The notes below the pieces were generated by a model. That model was given only the letters and a program-made list of their open reading frames with translations. It was not told the DNA's origin and did not search any database. 64,000 bases of DNA, taken from assembly GCA_029378245.1 (NCBI GenBank), contig JARKIF010000005.1:1798001-1862000 (forward strand). The letters are read 5' to 3'. Made by a program: the position numbers and the translations under genes. The stretch's first letter is position 1, and each line of letters opens with the position of its first letter. This DNA is from Roridomyces roridus (Eukaryota; Basidiomycota; Agaricomycetes; Agaricales; Mycenaceae). This document shows, piece after piece, positions 22,073 to 37,263 of the stretch.

Positions 22073-23181
22073 TCATTCTCCTTTGAAGATTGGACGTCTC
22101 TTCTGCTTAAAAGCTTCAAGGGCCTCCACTCGGTCCTTGGAAGGGATGAGGAGGTTGTATGCTGCGCGTTCAAAGTCGAGACCTTGAAGGAATGTTCAGC
22201 ATTGAGCGAGTTGAGAGGGTTTTTCACTCACCGGTTTCCAGAGGAAGATCCTCGGAGCGTGAAATGACATGCTTGGCGGCTCTAACAGCCAAAGGAGCTA
22301 CAAAAAAAGAATGAGATGCTGGAAACTTCACACACGAAAAAATCACCGTTGCGCGATATCATTTCTGCCAGCTGCAATGCCTTGTCAAACGCAGTGGAGC
22401 CAGGATCCGAGATGTAGTCAACGAGCCCCCATTCGAGAGCTTCATCTGCGGTCAAGAGCCGTCCCGTAAAAATAAGGTCCTTGGCTTTGCTTTGACCAAG
22501 TAAGCGCGTCGCACGCTGGGTACCACCTGCTCCAGGAATGATTCCAAGCCCTGTCTCTGGTAAACCGATCTTCTTGACCTCGGAAGCTGAATGACGCGGT
22601 TGAGCACGAGGATTGAAAGGTATTTATGTGTACCTGCCACCCGCAAATCACAGGCCAAGCTCAATTCTAAACCACCGCCAAGCGCTGGACCGTCAATTGC
22701 TGCGATCGTAGGCATTGGGAGAGCTTCGAGTTGGCCGAGAGCACCGCGTAGATTCGTGAGGAATTCAGCAACCTGGGCGTCGGACATTGTCCGCCGCTCG
22801 ACGAGGTCTGCGCCAGCGCAGAACGAACCTGGGGTGGAAGAACGCAGGATCAAGGCGCGGACACTGCAACTCATAAGATCCGGGAGACGCAGAAATGTGC
22901 CAGGAAGCGTGCCTGCTGTCGGAATGCACGATTTGTAGGTTTTCGCGCAGTTCCTACGCGTTATTTTGCTGAGATTCGCGTCGCAATTGCGTTGCGTGAG
23001 ATGATACCTTTAGGAGAGTCGTAGAGATGGCATTCTTGGCCTCTGGACGATTGAGTGAGAGACAGGTAACGCCGGGGTGTGTTGAGAGAGGCTCCAGAAG
23101 TGCCTGCTGAGAGAAAGCCCTCGTTACCCTCGTTCGGAGGCCGAGTCCAAGTCGACCGAGTCTGCTGAATGACAACATCAT
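22073..23181 (-). CDS. Mitochondrial enoyl-CoA hydratase family protein, methylglutaconyl-CoA hydratase (AUH)-like
   Basis: Reverse-strand exons from ATG 23181, with introns near 22959-23012, 22864-22912, 22587-22633, 22299-22345 and 22184-22232, give about 290 residues ending RRPIFKGE. The N-terminus (MMLSFSRLGRLGLGLRTRV) is Arg-rich without acids, as in mitochondrial presequences. Crotonase motifs are present: LNRPEAKNAI, GSFCAGADL (oxyanion hole), AAIDGPALGGGLELSLACD and the GIIPGAGGTQR loop, plus a C-terminal AYNLLIPSKDRVEALEAF helix. AUH-type enzymes hydrate 3-methylglutaconyl-CoA in leucine breakdown; short-chain enoyl-CoA hydratase is the alternative. One junction apparently uses a GC donor (22912). 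The gene is convergent with SEC10 (36 bp between stops) and divergent from the F-box gene (43 bp between starts). Confidence 0.85.
22864..22912 (-). other. Probable GC-AG intron in the AUH-like gene
   Basis: The exon end GACAGCAG is followed by GCACGC, and the acceptor is TTGCAG 49 nt later. This gives HSDS-SVRALILRSS, the expected crotonase sequence. The only nearby GT (GTGCAT) is in the wrong phase. The donor deviates more from consensus than the other GC donors in this window. Confidence 0.55.
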
Positions 23182-23224
23182 GGTTGGGATCAGAATCCGG
23201 GGTAACGCTTCTCTCACAGCCACC

Positions 23225-24715
23225 ATGCTCGATCTCCCTGATGAACTGCTGCTCCTCATACTCGACCACTCAGATCTTCATTCTTTGCTCAGTCTGAGCG
23301 TACTATGTCGCAGGCTGCACTATATCGCCCTGCCATTGTATTTCACAAGGCATGGCATCGAGCACCCCACCGAACACGCCAAATTCGACATGCTGGACAA
23401 CGGAAAAGATGTTCTCTCTGCTTTACAGGTTGCCCTTTTTGTACCTTCTATCGGCGAACTGTCCTGTGTATTCCCCCACTATCAATCCATTCACCCACTT
23501 TTCTCCCATATCCGCAGGCTTTGCAGACTTTTTGCGAGACTGGCATTCGTTCACAGGGTTACTCTTGTGCTTGACGGCCATGCCAGTCTTTGCGGAGACT
23601 CCAGCGACGAAGGAGCAGCAACATGGGCCGTGGAATTCGGGGCATTGCTGAATACCATTCTCCAACGCGGTTGCTCACATTTCACCGTGCGCTACGGCCA
23701 ATTTTTCACAAAAGCATTGCGCTCTCGCCCATCTCGCCCCGCCCAATTCTTTCGGAATTTGCGGCAGACCGAGTTGCAGTTGGAATCCGCCACGGACGTG
23801 GCAATGGAGTTTGATTCTGAAATGTCGAACCTCACACATTTCAGCATCGAGTCGGCAGTTTTCCTCGTTCCACCTTGTTTGAGCTGGTCACTTTCGGCGC
23901 TCGAACACTGTCCAATCACTTGTCTTGAAATCTTTGGAATCGCACTACAGACTAAAGTCTGGTCCGTAATGCTGCCCGCCATCGCCGCAGCTATTCCTGC
24001 CTTGGCCGAACTCGGTCTCTCGAAACTGTACGGGATAGCCGGGATTGATATCCTACAATTTCTGGCTAAATTGCCTCGACTAAAACGCCTCACCATCGGG
24101 TACACCGAATACAGCAAACGTGTCCAGTCTTCTTGTCCCGACTCGGGGCCTGTTCCAAAACTCTATGACTTGATCCACCTTTCCGCCCCATCTACATTTA
24201 TCTCCCACTTTCTCAAAAAGAAAACGCTCCCGAGTCTGGAATCCCTGTGCATCACGCCCAGGACCTTGATTCTGGGGTCTCGCGGGATGCGCCACATCGG
24301 GAGATCTGTATCCGACATTGTGCGGCGCCTCGAAAAGTACAAGCTCGCGCCCACCGTCTCGCTCGAGATACACCGTGGGAGAGATGCAGACTCGGAGATG
24401 GCTGCAGACTTGGCGATGCTGCCGGGAGAGGACCTAATGAGGTCCCTCAGGGCCATAACACGGTTGATCATCTACAGCGACGTGGGCCTGGCGACGGTGG
24501 AATTTGGGACGCTCGCAAGATGGATTGCGTGCTTCCCTGCGCTGGAGGAGGTATCTTTGCGTGTGGATGAGGATGTCACGTGGCCTTCCATGGATTATGT
24601 GCGACGAGCGATTTCGGAGCGGAATCCTCATGTGAAATCCTTGGAGTTAAATGGGGTTCGGCTTTCTGAAAATTGTGAGTGCGATGATATTGGCAAAACT
24701 CAATCTCTGTTCTAA
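23225..24715 (+). CDS. F-box protein with leucine-rich helical repeats
   Basis: A single long frame codes about 496 residues from ATG 23225. The longer start at 23180 overlaps the divergent hydratase gene's start and is less likely. The N-terminal F-box reads MLDLPDELLLLILDHSDLHSLLSLSVLCRRL. The remainder has irregular leucine-rich segments (GIDILQFLAKLPRLKRLTIGY, CFPALEEVSLRVDED, HVKSLELNGVRLSEN), as in substrate receptors of SCF ubiquitin ligases. A perfect donor GTGAGT at 24675 with acceptor GAAAG at 24726 may splice to a short alternative end (REMPPSITGV, stop near 24760) instead of the unspliced stop at 24715. Agaricomycetes have large, fast-evolving F-box sets; no substrate can be guessed. 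Confidence 0.82.
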   Translation: MLDLPDELLLLILDHSDLHSLLSLSVLCRRLHYIALPLYFTRHGIEHPTEHAKFDMLDNGKDVLSALQVALFVPSIGELSCVFPHYQSIHPLFSHIRRLCRLFARLAFVHRVTLVLDGHASLCGDSSDEGAATWAVEFGALLNTILQRGCSHFTVRYGQFFTKALRSRPSRPAQFFRNLRQTELQLESATDVAMEFDSEMSNLTHFSIESAVFLVPPCLSWSLSALEHCPITCLEIFGIALQTKVWSVMLPAIAAAIPALAELGLSKLYGIAGIDILQFLAKLPRLKRLTIGYTEYSKRVQSSCPDSGPVPKLYDLIHLSAPSTFISHFLKKKTLPSLESLCITPRTLILGSRGMRHIGRSVSDIVRRLEKYKLAPTVSLEIHRGRDADSEMAADLAMLPGEDLMRSLRAITRLIIYSDVGLATVEFGTLARWIACFPALEEVSLRVDEDVTWPSMDYVRRAISERNPHVKSLELNGVRLSENCECDDIGKTQSLF

Positions 24716-24967
24716 CCCTCGAAAGCACGGGAGATGCCTCCCTCGATCACGGGAGTCTAATCACCTCAGGCTGTTGCGGAAGGGCGGAGGTATAATTGAA
24801 ATTGGTGCATTGCTAAGAATACAGTGTAACGGTTGCTAATGACAACGACTCCATGTTCATTGCCTCCGAGTGTGGTTTTGCCACAATTGTGTGGAGCAGA
24901 GTGGATAAGATAATAAAAGAAAAGATGGATCAGTGAGTATACATCGTGGTCGGAGGCGTGCTATACA

Positions 24968-26174
24968 TTACAAGGCCGTTCCAGCGGCCCCATAGAACGA
25001 ATCAATCGACTGTTGGTATCCCGAGTCTCGACCAGGGAGACCATGGGCAGCACTAGCACCGGTTGCCTGGGGGTGAGAGGACGGCTGTTGGTAGTCGAGA
25101 CCACTGTTGGCCGCATAGTAGTCGGCGTAATAAGGATCCTGTTCCACAGTATACTGCGGATCTGAGGCTGTGGGGTGGTGCTGCTGGGAGATCGGAGCAG
25201 TGGGTTGGGTGGAATAGTACTGCCGAGTATCGCGCTCCGGTTCAGCAGGGTAGGACGAACCCGGAGGGTATGTGATGCTGTAGTCTGCGGTGTCCACCAA
25301 GAACGCTGTGCCGTAGTTGGGTATTGGCGTGGAATGCGCGTCCATGGGTTGGTTCCCGAGGGAGATCAAACTCGGGCCAGGAGACACCCGACCACTGGGT
25401 GGTGTTTCAAACATATTTTTGGTGTCAAAAAATGTATCCCGGGCGCTCTTTCGGCGGGCTACGCGGCGCCGAAGGAGTACCACCATGGCCACAAGGAGCC
25501 CGACAATGACGAGGGCTACGACTGTGAAGGTACCACCAACTGCGCCCTTGTTGAACCAAAAGCTTCATGAAAGTATAAGTATGCGTATAAACCAGGACAA
25601 GAGACGAACCCGTTAGAAGCTGCAGCTACCCGTTGATCGGTATTCACCGAGGTTGAGGGCGACGGCTCATTGGTGGTGGTGAGGACTGGTTCTGGAGTGG
25701 GAGAAGGGGTTGCAGAGGGCGTGGTCTGGATCAAGACGGCGGTCGTGTGGGACGACGTAGGCCTGAAACTCGTGCTGCGACGCGAATTAAACTATGCAAC
25801 AAGGCGTTCACAAGAACTGACTGGACGGACGAGCGTGCCGAGGAAGATTTGGAGGAAGTGGTGGTGGAGGTTACCGACGTGGATGAAGAGGACGATTTGG
25901 GCGCGGATGAGAACGTGAACGAGCTCGAGGATGCAGAGGAACGAATTATTGAAGAGGAATGAAATGAGGCACTGCTCGAAGAAGAAGGGCTGGAGAAGCT
26001 CGAGGCTGACGCAGAGGCCGACGCAGAGGCCGAGCTAGAGGACTGGCTGGAGCTACGTGCTGAGGCAGCACTGGTAGCAGTAGAGGTAAAATTCGTGCTC
26101 TGGGCGCGAACGCACGCGACGACGAGGACGAGGAAGCACCAGAGGAAATGGCTGGTGGTGGGATGAGGAGCCAT
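24968..26174 (-). CDS. Single-pass membrane protein with Ser-rich ectodomain (wall-sensor-like)
   Basis: Reverse-strand exons from ATG 26174, with introns near 25747-25808 and 25563-25608, reach the stop at 24968. The order is: signal peptide MAPHPTTSHFLWCFLVLVVACVRAQ; an ectodomain of about 150 residues dominated by Ser/Ala/Thr, heavily O-glycosylatable; a transmembrane helix (VVALVIVGLLVAMVVLL); a basic stop-transfer RRRVARRK; and a cytoplasmic tail rich in Pro, Gln and Tyr (DYYAANSGLDYQQ, QYYSTQP). This plan resembles Mid2/Wsc-type cell-wall stress sensors, but no WSC cysteine domain is present. The Ser codon repeats make the reverse frames look open, so only this frame is annotated. Confidence 0.75.
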
Positions 26175-26346
26175 TGGGTCGAGCTGGCTCCTCAGGTGAG
26201 GGTAAGAAGAGAGAGATGGAAGTAGGTATCAATGCATATGGAGCCGCACAACCACCATTTCAAGTCGAATCGAGATCGGTGACAAGCGGCAGAGCTGTTC
26301 CAGAGCTGTCAATTGCAGGTCACCACCCTTCTTCTTCTTTTGTCCC

Positions 26347-29300
26347 ATGTCCGACTCGAGTCCGCCTCAGCTGCGACTCTCTTTGCCTCCTAGTAACACA
26401 TTCAAGCGGTCTTTCGATTCTTTCTTCACCCCACCGACATCCAGTGCCGCTCCCGATGCCACCACATCCAGTCCTGGCGTCACCTCAGGCCAGTCCTCAA
26501 GTAGCACCCTGAGCCCAGATGGCGACGAGAACAGACGCAAAAGGGCACGCAGCGCGAATAGCCTTAGCGACCCGGAGGACCGTTCCAGCGAGGCCTCCAC
26601 GTCGACATTGAGCTCATTCAACTCCTCTTCCTCTCCCGACCAACACGCACACCGTCATTTACTTTTAGATCTCGGTCTCGGGCGCGGGCTGGGGAGCAGT
26701 GTCGCACTCGGTCTGAGCATGGCCTCTGCAGAGTTCGAGAGAGTCATCTCCGAGCCTCCTCCGAGAATTCCTACCCCAGAATTACTCGAGACCGAGGACG
26801 TCGACATGCCAGATCTCATTGACTCGCGTTTCCTGCCCCGTGAACACCACGAGGAGCCAGCGCAATCGTCGCACGCGGAGCACGTCCGACGATCCGTGGA
26901 TCGCTTCAATGCATTTGATAGGCATATCAACGTTCTGCGCTCTTCCTCTCCACCTGTGATCCCTCTTCCTGTATCTCTGAGCTCCCGTCAAACATCGCTC
27001 TCGCCACCAACCTTGCCGCCACTGCCCCTCGTTGATCTGGGGCTTGATGCAGAAGATGAAGACGAGGACCAAGGCATGTGTGCTGTACTTGAAATGCTGT
27101 ATGGCGCTTATTCTCATCTTTAGAACACATCCCTTCCACTGTCGCGACCACGACCACCAACACGCCGCCCCGTTTAGATCTGAATCTCCCTTCGACAAGT
27201 TCCCTGTCGTCTGCACCCAACTCCCCAACTGACTCGCACCCTGTAATGGATGATACGTCAGCTGCACAATTCCGCGAACGTCTCAACTCTGCAATCGATG
27301 GTCTCGGTGGAGGTGATTTGCAGATGCCCCAAGCATACAGTGCCTTTTCAGAACTAGATGCACCCCCCGTTGCATCATCCTCAAGGTCTCCGGGGCATAG
27401 CCCCCAGCTGCAGGAGCCGCCGTTGTTTGAGTGGCCGCCCAGTTGGCTTGATCATACCAATGCGGGCACCAGCAATAACATGCTCCGGCGACCGGATATC
27501 GGGTCCCTTCCTTCACTGACTCGTCTCTATCCCCGACCCGCGTCGTTGGCAGCTCCCAGTGTGTCGGCTACGACGTCTGGTCCTGATTCGGCGCGGCTTG
27601 ATGCCGATCTTGGCGCGTTCCTGGACATTCAGCATCTCAATACAAACAGAGCTTGGGAGAGCGCCCTCGATCGAGCCCGGTCTCTGCGCCGAGAAAGAGA
27701 GCGAGAGGCACGCGAGAGAGACGACCGGGAGCGTGAAAGACAGAGGGTGCGGGAAGAGGAAGCGGAAGCGGAAAGAGAAGAAGAGCATTCCTGGAATATG
27801 GATAGCATTTGGGAAAGGGCCCCGCAGCGGCCGTGGGAGGCCCCTCTGCTCTCCGGCAGTGGTCGGACACCTTTACCTCAGGAGAGAGAGGAGATACGGA
27901 GGAGAACCATGCAGCGGATTTCTCGGGATCGGGAGATCCAGCGTGCGGACCATGACCTTTTTGTTGGTTCTCGTTCTGCAAGGTACCTTGATTCTGGGCT
28001 GGTCGATCCCCGGGAGACCTCGCGATCACTGGCTGAGAGTTCAAATCGATTCACTGATGGCAGTCTCGCTGCTCTCCGGGAACGTCGATTGCGGCCAGTT
28101 CTGGATACTTCCAACGTCATGTGGGTTCCAAGACGAGTTAATCGGCCAGCCAACGACGATGATGCCACTCGTCCAGTGCGTCGATCTCGGAGCAACAGTC
28201 AGTCGAGAGAAAACGATTCTTACGATTGGCTGTCGCATCTGGTTTCGCCGACTGATGATGATTGGATCTCAGGTGAGTGTGTTCTCCATCACTTGCATCT
28301 GTTCTCATCCCGTTGTTCAGATACTTTACCACTCCCTGCCTCTGTAAATCCCAGAGCAAGCGAAGGGGAGAGTCTACGACGTCCTGCAGGAGAGAGTTCC
28401 AGCCGTCCTCGTCTGACCGTGTCCCCACAATCTACCGCTCAGCCCACGCGTACAGCGACTCATGCTCGAGCGCAGTCGTCCTCCATCACATCTATCCCGG
28501 GGCAACCGTCGATTCATCGTCTTCGTAGTCGATTGCACGGGCAACCAAGGGTAGCTAGCCTCAGTACAGCCAACTCCCTCGTCGCCGAGAACGCTGCGGC
28601 GATCAGGAGGGTTGAAGCCTTGGAACGTTTGCATGCCTTGAATGCAAGCATGGATGTCGATATTTCTGAGCCCGAGGACGAGTGGGAGCCCTTTTTGACC
28701 CGACGCGCACCACCAAGTACTCGGCGGCGCCTCATTGATGATATGGAGTCCGACGAGGAAGACATTATGGTGCCTCCTTACCTTCGACGCGCAAGGGATT
28801 TGATGGGATTACCGCCTTCCCGACGTCTTTCTCGATATCGTAGACCGAATGAGGTCAGTCCAGTGAGACAAAATCCTTCCATTCCCAGACCTCGTTCGAC
28901 GTTTCGGGCCACCTCTCCTGAAGCGGAGGAACGCCCCGTTGCAACATCCTCCGGTCTAAACAGTCGGCGACCACTGTCTTTACGGCGGTCCATCCCTCGT
29001 CTACGACAACATTCCGCCATCGGCGGGGAAATCAGTCCCCCTCCTCCAGCCAGTGCATCCGTAGACCGCCGGCATGCGTCGTGGGAGGCTCCCACCCGGG
29101 ATGCCGATGTGTCCAGCACTTATCAGTATCTGTCGGCACTGTCTCATGGTTTCGACTCTCGGTCTTTGTCGATTTCCGATCTAGCGCACACCATCGCGAG
29201 CAATTCAAACGCTGAGGCGCTCAGGCCTCCACCTTCGCCTCCATGGGCTGAGCGTGAATCGCCATTCTCGTCCCTTTTCGGGGGTTCGTCTTTACGTCGC

Positions 29301-30794
29301 AATAGGCAGAGCTTCAGCCGAAGGGACCCGTTCGACGACACGATGCAGACGGAGAATTCGAGTATACCTTCCTTACCGCCTCCTGATCTGGGAGGCAACT
29401 TTGAGAGGCCGGAGGATCTACTCAGGGATGTACCGCAGGCACCACCAGCTGTGGCTTCTCCAACATCGGAGCCACCTCCAACCAGGACCAACCCTGCCGT
29501 CTCGAGCGACCCGTTCGGTCTCACGATTCGACGAATGTCAGAGTATCGAAGGATATTGGCTGACCGTGCGCCGATTCCGGACCCCCCATCAATCCCTCCC
29601 CTTCAACTTGGTAGTGATTTCGAATCAACGTCCTCCTCATTATATCCTCAGCCGCATTGGTCCCATTGGTCCGATTACAGCCCACGTCACGAATTTTCTT
29701 CTAATGCGGCGGACCGGCGTCCAGTCCACTCGCGCGGAGGGTCAGATGCTGATCCCCGTCGTTTCTTCCCTTCGCGGGCAACTGCGACCTCTCATGTACA
29801 TCGTGAACCCGAATCTCGCCCACATCGCTACAGTGCGACAGACGTTCACAATGCTCTAGCTCGTCAAGCCCGTCTTCCCGGTTCTCGTGTGGCCCCCGAT
29901 CGACCTTCGTCTCCTGACGACGTGGATGCGCTCGCCTTGCGCCATGAGGGGCTATCCTCGTTTCGAGCGGAGCGACTGATTTCACAGTTCCACGAGCGGG
30001 CGGCAGCGCATGAGCGAGAGCGGGTGGCTGCAACTGCGCCTCGTGAACCTTCATCGTCATCTTCAGGCTGGGCTGCCCTGTCTCCGACGCGGAGTCGACC
30101 TGATGCTGAGGTGCGGCCAGGGAGGCGTCGATATGTTGCCAATCGCAACTCGATGCTGGAGCAGGAGGCGTTGCATTTCCGACACCGGACGGCGCGCGAA
30201 CCGCCCAGTCATCCGACGTTTAGATTCCGTCGGAGAGCGCTTGGTGACTACATGGTTGGTTTCACGTTCATTTATCCGAGACCGAGGCTTACCTTTATTT
30301 TTCAGCGGGACGAGGACTTCGATAATTCCTACGAAACACTGCTTTCAATCGGAGCCATCATAGGCGACGTCAAGCCGAGGGCGACTCCTGGACATGTGAT
30401 CGCTGGGCTGGAGAGCGCTACGTACAAGGAGTGGGCTACTGCAGAGAGTGACCAAAGGTGCCCTATTTGCTTGGATGATGTAAGTCCTGTCTTGCGATAA
30501 AATACTCTTATTGACCTTGGCCCGTAGTATCAGGCATCCGACCCAGTGACAAAGTTGGGCGATTGTCGGCATTGGCTTCACAAGGAGTGTTTGGAGCAGT
30601 GGCTAAAGGGAGCGTCAACTTGTCCGGTGTGCCGCAAGGATGTGAAAGGCAAGGGGAAGCGTCCGCATCATCATCATCATGGGCCGGGAAGTCGAAGAGA
30701 TGGCCCCGGGCCGGGCCCGAGTGGCTTTGGAGCTGGGCCGTCAGGCGGTGGTGGGGGGCCTGCGTTCCTGCACTTTTGGGGCAGGCAGGAATGA
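26347..30794 (+). CDS. Very large RING-H2 E3 ubiquitin ligase-like protein
   Basis: Exons from ATG 26347 join across introns 27074-27123 (GC donor), 28273-28320 (48 nt, a multiple of three, hence invisible as a frame break), 30255-30305 and 30480-30527 to TGA 30794. The product is about 1,400 residues, almost entirely disordered Ser/Pro/Arg-rich sequence, with an Arg/Glu charged helix near 27690-27790. The C-terminus carries a RING-H2: CPIC, then GDCRHWLH-x2-C, then CPVC. It is followed by a His run and a Gly/Pro-rich tail. The RING exon is split by the last intron. The architecture, a long disordered arm with a terminal RING, suits a substrate-recruiting E3. No homologue can be named with confidence. 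Confidence 0.82.
27074..27123 (+). other. GC-AG intron in the RING-H2 gene
   Basis: GAC CAA G is followed by GCATGT and the 50-nt intron ends in CTTTAG. The two overlapping GT donors (GTGTGC, GTGCTG) lead to the wrong frame or an immediate stop, so the GC site is the only one that links the first exon to the 3-kb downstream frame. GCATGT differs from the common GTATGT donor by a single T-to-C change. Confidence 0.75.
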
Positions 30795-30948
30795 ATGAGT
30801 GACGAAGAATGAGGAACGAAACATTTGTACTTTGTATCTAGGCATACTCACTTGTATTTATTCCCCTCATAATGAAACACGGATTTCGAAGGACTGCCTT
30901 TTTCGGACCCCTGGAGGTTCGTGTTTGGTTTTGTTTTAAATCGCGATC

Positions 30949-32188
30949 ATGGCTCTCTTGGTCGACATTCACACCCATGTGTACCTCCCGAGATATGTAT
31001 CTCTTCTCCGTGCTCGCCATACCGTGCCTCGTATCTTCACCTCCGTGACCCGCGATGGCAAGCAAGATGATAGGCTTCTTATCCTCGACCATGAGCCCTC
31101 GGGTGGACGGCCAGTTGGGGCCCAATACTGGGACAGAGATGAGAAGGTATGTCGACTCTAGTAATGACGCCTCCACTTCCTGAGTCCACTCAAGATCAAC
31201 TTCATGAACCGTCATGGAATTAACGTCTCAGTCGTCTCTTCTGCGAATCCATGGCTTGACTTTCTCTCTGCTCCCGAAGCAAAAACGCTGGCGTCTGAGC
31301 TGAACGAGGACCTGGAGCAGTATTGCTCCGAAGGACCGTCGCTTTCGCCTACTTTGCAACGTCTTTATGGGTTTGGACTCCTCCCATTGGTTCCAGGCAT
31401 CTCGACCTCGGCCCTCGTAGACAGCATCGAGCAAATATCCAAACTGCTGCATCTGAGAGGGATCATTCTGGGTTCTCGGGGTGTCGGTAAAGGACTTGAC
31501 GACGAAGCCCTTGACCCCGTCTGGGCCGCGCTCGAGAAAACTGGCCTTGTGGCGTTCATCCACCCGCATTACGGAGTGGATGAGAAGGCCTGGGGCGAAA
31601 AGAGCAACGGACACGTTCTTCCGCTGGCCCTTGGCTTCCCATTCGAGACCACGATAGTGAGCTGACATTGAGTTCTCCGTGCCCCGATAATCAATTCGCA
31701 TTGAACAGGCAACAACGCGTCTAATTCTAGCCGGTGTTCTAGATCGGTTCCCCTCGCTTCGTCTTTTGCTCGCCCACTCGGGGGGAGCGTTGCCCCAGCT
31801 CTCGTCTCGTCTGGCCAGCTGCATCGAGCACGACCCAGTGGTGGCGTCCAGACTGCAACACGACGCTCGATGGTACCTCGGCAAGTTGTACTTTGACGCT
31901 GTGGCGTATGGTCCCGAGGAACTGGGATTCGTCAGCGACGTTATTTCGCGTTCAGCTCGATTCGAGTCCAAGGATTCTGTGGGCGTGGTGGACAGAGGGA
32001 TAGGAAGCAAGAGGATGCTGTTTGGAACGGACCACCCGTTCTTCCCGCCGTTGCAACCCACGGACAAGTGGAAGAGTGTAGTCGAGAATTTGCAGGCCAT
32101 TGATTCAGTTTCTGGGTGGGGCACTGAGGACAAGCAAGGTGTTCGGGGAGACAATGCGATCTCGTTATTCCAGCTTGGTCAAAAATGA
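30949..32188 (+). CDS. ACMSD-like amidohydrolase (2-amino-3-carboxymuconate semialdehyde decarboxylase)
   Basis: Exons 30949 to about 31146, about 31198 to 31656 and about 31709 to 32188 give about 378 residues. The metal-ligand motifs of amidohydrolase family 2 are in order: DIHTH near the start, FIHPHYG, LLLAHSGGALP and the catalytic LFGTDHPFFPP. The order and flanks (GFPFETTI, WYLGKLYFDAVAY, GDNAISLFQL) match ACMSD rather than TatD or uracil/isoorotate relatives. ACMSD removes 2-amino-3-carboxymuconate semialdehyde from the kynurenine pathway before it cyclises to quinolinate, limiting NAD synthesis. The gene is convergent with quinolinate phosphoribosyltransferase; their stop codons are 27 bp apart. 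Substrate is inferred from sequence and context. Confidence 0.85.
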
Positions 32189-32215
32189 TACATTTACTAA
32201 TTGTGTTACGCCTTG

Positions 32216-35829
<3,614 letters not shown>

Positions 35830-36374
35830 CAAGAGGCAACGGCCTAATGTCATGCTGCGCAGGGATATTTTACATAGTGTATTGATGGTCGAGCTAAAGA
35901 CCGGTGTTTTAGACTTGCAAGTGACGCACAACGAAAACGTTGTCCATGCAAATCCTCGGACGAAGGGAGGGTAGGGCTGTCGAGGGCGTGAACGAGAACG
36001 AGGTGGGTCGCAGATCTATAGAGACTTGAAACAGCGGAGTGTGCGTTCGTTTGGTGTCTTCATTGCGGGGGGTTGCGCAGTTTCGAAGGTCTGTAAGAGA
36101 GACTTGGACCAGGTAGAACGGTAAGATGGGGGGGATTCCGGATGGATTGGATTGAATGGAGTTCCGGGAACGGGCAACGGGGGCTTCTGGCAAAACGATA
36201 CTTGGCAACGAGCATCGCAAGTCGGTAGAGGGATGGATAAATTATAGTGATCCCAAAAACAACAGAATATCTCTGTGTTCACGTACACATTCGTCCCTAT
36301 AAAATCTACCAAGTAGGATATGTCCAAAAGAGTGTCATTGCCGGGGGGCGGATATTTTGTCGGTCGAAATTTAA
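35830..36374. other. Intergenic stretch
   Basis: About 545 bp between two convergent genes. Apart from the expected 3' UTRs nothing is seen: no long conserved frame, repeat or RNA-like fold was noticed. Confidence 0.5.
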
Positions 36375-37157
36375 TCAAGCAAGGTATGCACCGAGAACCA
36401 TGAGCGTCGCGCCCAAGAGCCCGTGGTGGAGGTTGAGAGCCGGGAGAGCACCGCTGGAACCGGTAGCGGAAGGAGCAGCGCTGTCGGAGGGTGACGCGGC
36501 GTTGGGGTCGGTAGTTCCATCGGTCGGGGTGGTATTAGGAACTGTGGGTTGGCTGTGGACCATTAGGCACGACGAGACACGACAAAGAACGGAAGCGTAC
36601 GTCTGAGGAGTGGACGAAGCCGAAGCCGACGTGCTGGAGACCTTGGGAGCCACAATGTCAAAGGGCTGACTCTGGGCGTAGATGGTGCTAGTCTCCTCCG
36701 TGCTCTTGACCAAGTTGACGCGATAGCCGCCTGCAAATTGAGTTGGTCGTGGAAAACAAAAAGGAGGCTCAGAACTTACCGCCGACAGCGGGCCAACCGT
36801 TAGCAGGAGGGTTAACCGTGGTGGTGCCGTCGGCAGTGTTGACCAAGGCCTTGAGATGGGGTAAGTACGCATTCGGCGAGAGGGGAAATGGAATGACTTT
36901 GAGTTGCTGATTGTTGTTCACAGTGGGGACCAAGGTGGTGTTCTAATGCGAGTCAGAAAATAGGGCGCTGCCTGGAGGGTTGTACTGACGGTGTTGGTGA
37001 GGAGGATGGTGAAATTGGTAGCGTCGGTGCTGACAGAAGTCCATTTCACAACTTGGGGGCCATCGTTGGTCCACGAGGAGCTGGGGCCAGGGGTGGTCAC
37101 GGTAATGGCCGAGACAGAGGCCGCAAAGGCGAGGAGGGCAAGGGAGGCGAGCATCAC
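36375..37157 (-). CDS. GPI-anchored Kre9/Knh1-like N-terminal Ig-domain protein
   Basis: Reverse-strand exons from ATG 37157 to TGA 36375, with introns near 36936-36985, 36863-36925, 36732-36779 and 36558-36604. Signal peptide MMLASLALLAFAASVSA is followed by ITVTTPGPSSSWTNDGPQVV and KWTSVSTDATNFTILL, then ALVNTADGTTTVNPP and GYRVNLVKSTEETSTIYAQS. This is the Kre9/Knh1-like Ig fold (PF10342) common in fungal surface proteins. It is followed by a Ser/Thr/Pro linker and a C-terminal SGA-type omega region with a hydrophobic tail (GLLGATLMVLGAYLA), indicating GPI anchoring. Such proteins are wall mannoprotein-like; the yeast relatives act in beta-1,6-glucan assembly. Confidence 0.83.
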
Positions 37158-37263
37158 GACAAAGAACGACGAGGGAGAGGAAGAGGAGTCTTATGTAGTC
37201 TCACGTCAAACCAAAACACGGAAACTCGTCGCCGCCCAAGCCAAGCAAGAAATACATTTCTTA

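Noticed and set aside
25731..26174. Forward-strand Glu/Asp-rich frames opposite the Ser-rich ectodomain
   Set aside because: They are reverse complements of Ser codon repeats with no start context or domain.
26330..30500. Many long overlapping frames inside the RING-H2 gene on both strands
   Set aside because: They arise from Ser/Arg/Pro-rich composition; only the frame ending in the RING joins with sensible splice sites.
30660..30690. His-His-His-His-His run after the RING
   Set aside because: A simple codon repeat in a low-complexity tail; not evidence of a metal-binding domain.
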